From NCBI RefSeq assembly GCF_003569045.1, contig NZ_BFCB01000002.1, positions 1,407,506 to 1,471,505 on the forward strand: a stretch of DNA of 64,000 bases. Direction: 5' to 3'. The translations under genes were made by a program, and so were the position numbers. Of the stretch, positions 58,814 through 64,000 are shown piece after piece. This DNA comes from Aggregatilinea lenta. GTDB taxonomy: Bacteria > Chloroflexota > Anaerolineae > Aggregatilineales > Aggregatilineaceae. Position 1 is the first letter of the stretch; each line of letters begins with the position of its first letter. Below the pieces are notes generated by a model, which worked only from the letters and a program-made list of their open reading frames with translations, was not told where the DNA came from and did no database searches.

Positions 58814-58904
58814 TCGTCGCGTCGGCTCCCTTTCGCGTCGCACGAACGCCTTGCCGCATCCCGGTCCGCCCGGCCCGGCAGGTGGGTATGATGAGGAAAG
58901 TCCA

Positions 58905-59687
58905 ATGGCACAACATCACAAACGCGATCCGTCCGGCTGGGACGCCCTGGCCCGCTGGTACGATGGTTGGGTTGGCGCGCACGGCAGCGAGCACCACCGC
59001 CGCCTGGCGATCCCGGCCACGCTCGATCTCCTGGATCTCGCCCCCGACGATCACCTGCTCGACATCGGTGCCGGGCAGGGTGTCTTCGCGCCGTACGTGC
59101 TGCGTACCGGCGCGCGTTATACGGGCGTCGAGATCAGCCCGCGCCTGCTGTCGCTCGCCCAACAGCGCGGCCTGTCCCATGCGCGTTTCGTGCGTGGCGA
59201 CGCGCGGCGGCTGGCGGACATCCCCGCGCTGGAAGCGGCCAGCTTCGACGCGGCGGCGTTCCTGCTCAGCATTCAGGACATGAACCCGCTGGAGGCGGTG
59301 CTGCGCTCGGCGGCGTGGGCGCTGCGGGACGGCGGGCGGTTGGTGATCCTGATGACGCATCCGTGCTTCCGCGTGCCGCGCCAGAGCGGATGGGGCCACG
59401 ACGAGGCGCGCAACCTGCAATTCCGCCGCGTGGATAGCTACCTGAGCACGCTCGAAGTGCCCATGAAAGCCTATGGCAAGCAGCGCGCCGGAACCACGAT
59501 CAGCTTCCACCGCCCGCTCAGCCGCTACATCAACGCGCTGGCGGCGTGCGGCCTGCTGATCGACGCGCTGGAAGAGATCACGACCTATGAGTCCGGCAAC
59601 AGCAAGGCCGAGCGCCGCGCCAACGCGGAATTCCCGCTGTTCGTCGGCCTGCGCGCCCGCAAATTCATGCCGGGCGAGTCGCCGTAA
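58905..59687 (+). CDS. SAM-dependent class I methyltransferase
   Basis: 260 residues from the ATG at 58905, which follows GAGGAAAG. Motif I is LLDIGAGQGVFAPYV (about 47-61), the acidic end of beta-2 is Glu in GVEISPRLL, motif II/III region is RFVRGDARRLADI and SFDAAAFLLSIQDM. The C-terminal substrate region has HPCFRVPRQSGWG and FHRPLSRYINAL. It acts on a small molecule or possibly a quinone-like compound; the substrate is unknown. Its leader looks regulated. Confidence 0.88.
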   Translation: MAQHHKRDPSGWDALARWYDGWVGAHGSEHHRRLAIPATLDLLDLAPDDHLLDIGAGQGVFAPYVLRTGARYTGVEISPRLLSLAQQRGLSHARFVRGDARRLADIPALEAASFDAAAFLLSIQDMNPLEAVLRSAAWALRDGGRLVILMTHPCFRVPRQSGWGHDEARNLQFRRVDSYLSTLEVPMKAYGKQRAGTTISFHRPLSRYINALAACGLLIDALEEITTYESGNSKAERRANAEFPLFVGLRARKFMPGESP

Positions 59688-59725
59688 CACATCCACTGTA
59701 GCGCGGAAGGCGGAAGGTGATGTGC

Positions 59726-59751
59726 GTAGGGGTAGGGCTTGCTTCCGCCCG
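59726..59751. repeat. GTAGGGG hairpin unit and IS-target-like sequence
   Basis: A degraded GTAGGGGTAGGGC...CGCCC unit. The sequence just after it (59782-59818) closely resembles the reconstructed target of the IS at 60-930 (AACTAACGACTAA and AACTGTCTTTTCGCC). Confidence 0.65.
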
Positions 59752-59799
59752 TTTTTTGCTTTTTGCCTTTGCTCTTGACTGACAACTTCAAACTAACGA

Positions 59800-60471
59800 C
59801 TAAAAACTGTCTTTTCGCCCGCACCAGCGGATGCCCTGCACCAGCAGCGTGCGGTAATGCGGATCGTCCCACGCGCGCGGATCGTCGCCGCCCTGCAGGC
59901 AGAACACGCGGCTCTCGCGGTGCAGGCGCGTCCAGGCGAGCGTCCGCATGCTGCGCGGGTGATCGGTCGTCAGCAGAATGTGATTGTCTCCGGCGGCATC
60001 GGGCATCAGGTACGTTTCGTCGGTCATCGTCCAGTCGTCGGGCAGACCGGCGCAGATCGGGTGCTCGGCGTCCGCGACGTGGTACGGGACCGGCTGGCCG
60101 TGCGTATAATCCGTCAGCGTCCGGTCGGCCATACCCACCACCGCATCCCACACGTCCCAACCGGGAAACGCCAGCAAACTGTGGTGCAGCACGACGATGC
60201 CCTGCGCCCGCGATCCCAGCGAGTCCAACACCGAGCGGACCGTGTCCCGCCGCCCCGGCGCGAGTCCCAGCTCGTCGGGATTCAGCTCGCCTTTCAGATG
60301 CGTGTAAAACACCAGCACAGCATACGCCTGCCGGACTTCCGGCGGCGACGCGACGAAGTCCGCCAGGTGCTGCACGTAGGCGTCCACACCCGGCAGCGCC
60401 CGGCACATCCGGTAAAAGGCAGGCACGTCGAGGTGATGCCCACCGGTGATCACAGCCGTTTTTAGCGCCAT
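59800..60471 (-). CDS. ThuA-like protein (trehalose-utilisation type, glutamine-amidotransferase-like fold)
   Basis: 223 residues. The ThuA pattern is visible: AVITGGHHLDVPAFYRMC at the start, then GIVVLHHSLLAFPGWDVW (family HxxxxxWP-like), DYTHGQPVPYHVADAEHPICAGLPDDWTMTDETYLM, and a C-terminal AWTRLHRESRVFCLQGGDDPRAWDDPHYRTLLVQGIRW. These are family marks of the class I amidotransferase-like ThuA group, which acts in sugar (trehalose or its keto form) metabolism. GAGGGG precedes the ATG. No sugar ABC transporter is nearby. Confidence 0.88.
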   Translation of the reverse strand: MALKTAVITGGHHLDVPAFYRMCRALPGVDAYVQHLADFVASPPEVRQAYAVLVFYTHLKGELNPDELGLAPGRRDTVRSVLDSLGSRAQGIVVLHHSLLAFPGWDVWDAVVGMADRTLTDYTHGQPVPYHVADAEHPICAGLPDDWTMTDETYLMPDAAGDNHILLTTDHPRSMRTLAWTRLHRESRVFCLQGGDDPRAWDDPHYRTLLVQGIRWCGRKDSF

Positions 60472-60637
60472 GCAGCCCCTCGCTTGTGTGGAAAAAAATC
60501 ACTTTGAGCACGCTCACTATAGCACGACCGCCTGCGAACCGGACGATTCCGGTTCGGGACGCCGAAGCGGGCGGTTGCCGCTATAATCAGGGGCAGACTC
60601 GCCACCGCTGACCCCGTCGCCCTAAAAGGAAGGTCCC

Positions 60638-61168
60638 GTGTCCGTGCGCTCGCTGTTCCGCCTCCCCACCCATCCCGACCGCCGCTGGTGGACCCGCACG
60701 CTGCTGATCGACGCCGGGATCGTGCTGGTCGTGCTGGGCGCGATTCAGCTCGTGCCGATCAAGCGCGACAATCCGCCTGTGGTGCGCGAGCCAAATTGGG
60801 ACAGCACCGATACGCGCGATCTGGTCGTGCAGGCGTGTTACGACTGCCACAGCAGCGAAACGGAGTGGCCGTGGTATGCGCACGTCGCGCCCGTCTCGTG
60901 GGTGCTGCGCTACGACGTGACGGAAGGCCGCGAAGCGCTGGACTTCTCCGACTGGGATCGCCAACTGGCGATGGAGCCGGACCCCGACGAGCCGTTCGCG
61001 CCGGACCCGCTCGACCAGCGCATTGAAGACGAGATCCGCTCCGGCAGCATGCCGCCCACCACCTACCGCCTGCTCCACGAGGAAGCGCGTCTTACCGACG
61101 CCGAAAAAGATGCGCTGATCGAGGGCCTGCGCCAGACCATCGCGCAGAGTTCGGAAGCGGGCGAATAG
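60638..61168 (+). CDS. Haem-binding domain protein (single CxxCH)
   Basis: 176 residues. GTG start at 60638 after AAGGAAGG. One membrane anchor (about 20-41), then the haem motif CYDCH (about 67-71) in VVQACYDCHSSETEWPWYAHVAPVSWVLRYDVTEGREALDFSDW, which is the typical context of the haem-binding domain found in exported c-type proteins. The C-terminal helix SMPPTTYRLLHEEARLTDAEKDALIEGL is also typical. It is probably an electron-transfer or sensor protein on the outside of the membrane. Maturation genes are not in the window. Confidence 0.9.
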   Translation: MSVRSLFRLPTHPDRRWWTRTLLIDAGIVLVVLGAIQLVPIKRDNPPVVREPNWDSTDTRDLVVQACYDCHSSETEWPWYAHVAPVSWVLRYDVTEGREALDFSDWDRQLAMEPDPDEPFAPDPLDQRIEDEIRSGSMPPTTYRLLHEEARLTDAEKDALIEGLRQTIAQSSEAGE

Positions 61169-61331
61169 CAGGCCGCGTCACATCCCCGGCAAACTATACC
61201 GCCTCGATCTGAACCTGCACAGACCTGTTTGTTAGGCAACGGCTGACTAACGGTTGAAACAACCCGGCAAATTGCCTCTTATTCGTGCTTCAGGTACTAT
61301 TAAATGGATCTCGGTCACAAGGAGCGTAACG

Positions 61332-61898
61332 ATGTCATTTCATGACCTGCTCGCCGATGCGCAGCAGCACCCCGACGGGGCGGATTATCACTCGTTGCGG
61401 ATGGCATACGCACGCTCGCCGGAGTACGCCCCCTACACGCACGACCTCGAGGGTGTGGAGCGCCTGCGCGACGCGCTGCAAAGCGGCGATCTTGAAGCAG
61501 CACTGCTGGCGGTGGGCCGCCTGCTCGCGTTCAACTACCTTGACATCGAGGCGCACATGGCGGCGGACTACGTCTACACCATGCAGGGTGACACGGAACG
61601 CTCCGCCTATCACCGCACCTTCGCGCGCGGACTGATCGACGCCATTAAAGACACCGGCGATGGGCGCAGCCCGGCCACGGCGTACATCGTGCTGAACATC
61701 CCCGAGGAATATACCTTTATGCGCCTGACCGGCTTCACGCACGGCAAGCAAAGCATCGTGGTGCACGAGGGTGAGGAGTTCGACGCGTTCGACGTGGAAG
61801 ACCCCGAAGGCCACACCAGCCAGATCTTCTTCAACATCGAGCTGCCCCGCCGGTGGTTCGACGCCAACATGCCCGACCCGCACAATTCGGGCGGCTGA
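61332..61898 (+). CDS. DUF4919-like protein
   Basis: 188 residues from the ATG at 61332, which follows AAGGAG. The segment PATAYIVLNIPEEYTFMRLTGF and the preceding helical part (LEAALLAVGRLLAFNYLDIEAHMAADYVYTMQGDTERSAYHRTFARGLIDAI) match my memory of the DUF4919 layout: helical repeat plus small beta domain. Function unknown. No signal peptide is seen. Monocistronic with a terminator shared with the cupin gene. Confidence 0.6.
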   Translation: MSFHDLLADAQQHPDGADYHSLRMAYARSPEYAPYTHDLEGVERLRDALQSGDLEAALLAVGRLLAFNYLDIEAHMAADYVYTMQGDTERSAYHRTFARGLIDAIKDTGDGRSPATAYIVLNIPEEYTFMRLTGFTHGKQSIVVHEGEEFDAFDVEDPEGHTSQIFFNIELPRRWFDANMPDPHNSGG

Positions 61899-61936
61899 CA
61901 ATTCCGTTCCCAGGTGCACCGCTAATCCAAAAACAA

Positions 61937-61969
61937 AAAAGCGGTCCCCATTCAGCGAGGGCCGCTTGT
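61937..61969. terminator. Bidirectional terminator between the DUF4919-like and cupin genes
   Basis: The stem AAGCGGTCC / GGGCCGCTT is followed on the minus strand by TTTTTTGTTTTT; on the plus strand the tail is TGTGTCTGG. Confidence 0.75.
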
Positions 61970-61995
61970 GTCTGGCCGCGTGTTCCGGTACGGCG

Positions 61996-62433
61996 CTACG
62001 ACATCTGCGCCGAGGGCACGGGGATCATGGCGGTGTCCACGACGTTGGTGCCGTCGGGCATCCACCGGTCCTCGAACGTCGCCACGTTGTTCGGGTCGGA
62101 GAAGAAGCCCAGCACCTTGACCACATCGTTCCCGACGTTGCGCACATTGTGCAGGACCATACGTGGCACGATCGCCATTTCGCCCTGCGTCAGCCGGATC
62201 TGCTCGTCCCCGACCACGGCCTCGACCGTGCCCTGCAGGATCAGCCAGGTTTCCTCGGCGCTGTCGGTGTGCGCGCCAAGCTGGTGGCTCGGATCGAGTT
62301 CGAAGTACACGGCGGCGGAGTCTTCGGTGCCCAGTGCCCCGAAGAACGGGAAGGTCGCGCGGCAGCGCATATCAGGCGTGTTCTCGGCATACAGCGAACG
62401 CAGTTGGAGGTCGTTGAGATTGATGGTGAGCAT
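61996..62433 (-). CDS. Single-domain cupin protein
   Basis: 145 residues from the ATG at 62433, which follows AGAGGAC. Cupin motif 1 is QLGAHTDSAEETWLILQGTVEAVVG (about 55-79) with His and Glu ligands, and motif 2 is MAIVPRMVLHNVRNVG with a His. It probably binds one metal and a small ligand. It is paired with a TetR gene downstream of which it does not lie; the two are on the same strand, 188 bp apart. Role unknown. Confidence 0.88.
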   Translation of the reverse strand: MLTINLNDLQLRSLYAENTPDMRCRATFPFFGALGTEDSAAVYFELDPSHQLGAHTDSAEETWLILQGTVEAVVGDEQIRLTQGEMAIVPRMVLHNVRNVGNDVVKVLGFFSDPNNVATFEDRWMPDGTNVVDTAMIPVPSAQMS

Positions 62434-62621
62434 GATGTGTCCTCTTTTGTCATCTTTGGTTTCAACGGTGTCCATGAGGCATTTCGATCCGAGCGAGCAC
62501 CCGCCTCACAGTGACCGGGAGCGGAGATCCACTCCTTGCCGGTTGCTCGTCGCGCATGAACCGCAGGGCCTGCCCGGTGCGCGCTTACCGCGCAGGTCGT
62601 CGCGTGAACCGCCTGGTGTGG

Positions 62622-63224
62622 TTAATCAGGGTCCGGCAGGTCGATCTTTAGCCTCGCGGCCAGCGTGATCGTCACCTGCTCCACGGCCTGCTCGACGCTC
62701 AACTGCCCCTGGAGGCGCAGCGCCCGGTAGGTCAGCGGCCCCATCAGGCCCCGTACGAACCCGGTGGCAGCGTCGTCGGGACCAGAGGGATCCGGCCACA
62801 TCTTCAGGATGACGCCCGCCAGCATGTTACAGGTTGCCTCATAGCCGCGTAGGGTCGCCTGGAAAATCTGCGACTCGGCTTCGAGCGTGTAGCCCGTCCA
62901 GGATTGGCCGAATGTGAACTCGTGCAGCCCGAAGACGTGCTCCACCACCGCCCGCAGCCGCTTGCCGGGGGGGTCGATTGTCTCGAACGACTCCGGCGTC
63001 CGCACGTCGAGCATTTCGCTCATGCGGTGGGTGCACGCCCCGAACAGGGCTTCCCGCGTGGGGAAGTACTTGTTCACGGTCGGCAGTGAGACGCCTGCTT
63101 CTTCGGCTACGGCGGCGAGTGTCGTGATTCCCAGGCCGTGCAGCTTGACCGCCGCGTCCACGATAGCGTTCCGTGTTTGCGTGGCGCTTTCGGCCCGGCG
63201 GCGAGATTGATAGGTGCGTGGCAT
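62622..63224 (-). CDS. TetR/AcrR-family transcriptional regulator
   Basis: 200 residues from the ATG at 63224, preferred because transcription would begin near 63251, too close to the upstream ATG at 63248. HTH: AIVDAAVKLHGLGITTLAAVAEEAGVSLPTVNKYFPTREALF (about 20-60). The C-terminal domain is of the TetR_C type with LRAVVEHVFGLHEF and TLEAESQIFQATLRGYEATCN. A palindrome overlaps its promoter, which implies autorepression. It may control the cupin gene. Confidence 0.9.
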   Translation of the reverse strand: MPRTYQSRRRAESATQTRNAIVDAAVKLHGLGITTLAAVAEEAGVSLPTVNKYFPTREALFGACTHRMSEMLDVRTPESFETIDPPGKRLRAVVEHVFGLHEFTFGQSWTGYTLEAESQIFQATLRGYEATCNMLAGVILKMWPDPSGPDDAATGFVRGLMGPLTYRALRLQGQLSVEQAVEQVTITLAARLKIDLPDPD

Positions 63225-63257
63225 GTTCCGTGTGACCCTTTCGAACATTCCGATACA

Positions 63258-63286
63258 ACCATATTATATTTAATATAGCCTGTCAA
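63258..63286 (-). promoter_or_regulatory. Promoter of the TetR gene with overlapping palindrome
   Basis: On the minus strand, TTGACA (63281-63286) and TATGGT (63258-63263) are 17 bp apart. The inverted repeat ATATTA-N4-TAATAT (63261-63276) lies between and over them, and is a likely TetR operator. Confidence 0.65.
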
Positions 63287-63360
63287 TACAAGTCACGCCG
63301 TTTTTGCAGGTTTTTTGCCCTTCCCCGTATCGCTTGAATGCCCAGCGTATCCGCTTTTTA

Positions 63361-63446
63361 TGGGGCGGGCCTGGAAACCCGCCCCTGCCTTTACATTTTC
63401 CCCTTCCCTCCGCTTGCGTGGGGGAAGGGGCCAGGGGATGGGGGGC
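63361..63446. repeat. Hairpin unit plus CCCTTCC/GGAAGGGGCCAGGGG unit
   Basis: 63361-63387 is a GGGGCGGGC...GCCCGCCCCTG-type hairpin. 63400-63446 is CCCCTTCCCTCCGC...GGGGGAAGGGGCCAGGGGATGGGG, related to the unit at 48605-48650 and to a fragment at 37069-37090. Confidence 0.75.
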
Positions 63447-63453
63447 CTCCGCC

Positions 63454-64000
63454 TCACCCCGCCCGCCGCATGGTATTCGTCTCGCGTACGCGAGAGAGCG
63501 TCGCCGTCTCGCGCAGCGTCTTCAGCCCGATCTCGGCGGTGGCGCGAATCCCGGCGAACGGCGTCTCCCGCTCCGTGATCAGCAGCGCCGACCGTCCGCG
63601 TGTGGTGAAGTTCCACATCCACTGCACCAGCACCAGCACCCGATTTTCGAGGTCCATCTGGTACATGAGGTGGATCACCATCCACAGGTTCCACGCCAGC
63701 CACCCGGCCAGCCGGAAGCGCCCGATCTCAGCCACCGCCTTGCCCCGCCCGATGGTGGCCACGCTGCCCGGATCGCGGTAGCGGAAGGATGGCAGGTCGT
63801 CGCCCTGCACCCGGCGGTGGATCAGATCCCCCATGTAGCGTCCCTGCTGGATCGCCACCTGGGCCACGCCCGGCAGCGGCGTTCCGGTCTGGTGCGCGTA
63901 GCTCGCCATGTCCCCGATCACGTGGATTTCAGGGTGCCCGGGCACCGACAGATCCGGCTCCACGGGGATCCGGCCGCCGCGATCGGTAGTCGCGCCGGTT
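63454..64000 (-). CDS. NADH dehydrogenase-like (NDH-2 type) flavoprotein, C-terminal part, cut by the window end
   Basis: About 181 residues visible; the start lies beyond 64000. Visible parts: HPEIHVIGDMASYAHQTGTPLPGVAQVAIQQGRYMGDLIHR (the second FAD-binding motif, GD plus PPxAQxAxQQG), then FRYRDPGSVATIGRGKAVAEIGRFRLAGWLAWNLWMVIHLMYQMDLENRVLVLVQWMWNF, the membrane-binding end typical of NDH-2. The first Rossmann motifs are not in view. It transfers electrons from NADH to quinone at the membrane surface. Gene symbol not assigned because the N-terminus is missing. Confidence 0.88.
   Translation of the reverse strand, partial: TGATTDRGGRIPVEPDLSVPGHPEIHVIGDMASYAHQTGTPLPGVAQVAIQQGRYMGDLIHRRVQGDDLPSFRYRDPGSVATIGRGKAVAEIGRFRLAGWLAWNLWMVIHLMYQMDLENRVLVLVQWMWNFTTRGRSALLITERETPFAGIRATAEIGLKTLRETATLSRVRETNTMRRAG

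Noticed and set aside
58893-58903. GAGGAAAGTCC, which equals a conserved core string of RNase P RNA
   Set aside because: It is the ribosome-binding region just before the methyltransferase ATG. The other conserved RNase P elements are not found on either side.

Overview
The window is high-GC, densely coded bacterial DNA. Several features suggest a free-living member of the Chloroflexota, probably Anaerolineae-like: many exported proteins with SH3, CARDB or FecR-like domains, very large STAND/TPR regulators, paired acyl-CoA dehydrogenases, a lone Flp pilin, and short GTAGGGGC-type hairpin repeats between genes. This placement is an inference from gene style; no rRNA or tRNA gene is present to confirm it.

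Layout. 1-905: an IS5-family insertion sequence with a -1 frameshift between its two reading frames. 905-3625: an unassigned structured stretch, a thiamine-binding-like protein, an alpha/beta hydrolase and two small membrane proteins. 3622-7331: a FecBCD-type metal/siderophore/cobalamin ABC importer, divergent from a Fur-family regulator. 7859-13658: a modular LIV-type binding protein, a BON-like protein, a DedA-like protein with a phospholipase D-family enzyme, and 3-methyladenine glycosylase. 13684-21483: purD, a membrane glycosyltransferase, purC, an SDR, an L,D-transpeptidase and an ArsR-ArsC fusion. 21787-28875: one operon of a GrpB-like protein, a triple zinc-ribbon protein and a 1646-residue STAND ATPase with TPRs. 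29080-37006: TPR membrane protein, M23 peptidase, acetyl-xylan-esterase-like hydrolase, NmrA/DUF2867 protein, cysteine-rich ferredoxin, FKBP and a lipoprotein. 37217-41415: a histidine kinase with two receiver-only proteins, and an aminotransferase. 41646-46357: a small membrane protein, PAP2 protein, TIR-TPR protein and winged-helix protein, with a divergent PD-(D/E)XK-like protein. 46529-52328: FecR/SH3 protein, inositol-phosphatase-family enzyme, membrane glycosyltransferase with a CBS-like partner, Flp pilin and lipoprotein. 52703-56341: TetR, a hypothetical protein and two acyl-CoA dehydrogenases. 56594-64000: an AT-rich orphan, peroxiredoxin, methyltransferase with an attenuator-like leader, ThuA-like protein, haem protein, DUF4919-like protein, cupin with TetR, and the partial end of an NDH-2-like dehydrogenase.

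The most interesting unexplained items are: (i) the leader of the methyltransferase gene (58641-58904), which has a promoter, an 11-codon ORF and two mutually exclusive hairpins; (ii) a 122-123 bp MITE family, four copies, whose inverted repeats and TNA target duplications match the IS5-type element; (iii) the GrpB/zinc-ribbon/STAND operon; (iv) the TIR-TPR neighbourhood; and (v) an acyl-CoA dehydrogenase pair in which one subunit has lost its catalytic glutamate. No CRISPR array, tRNA or rRNA was seen.
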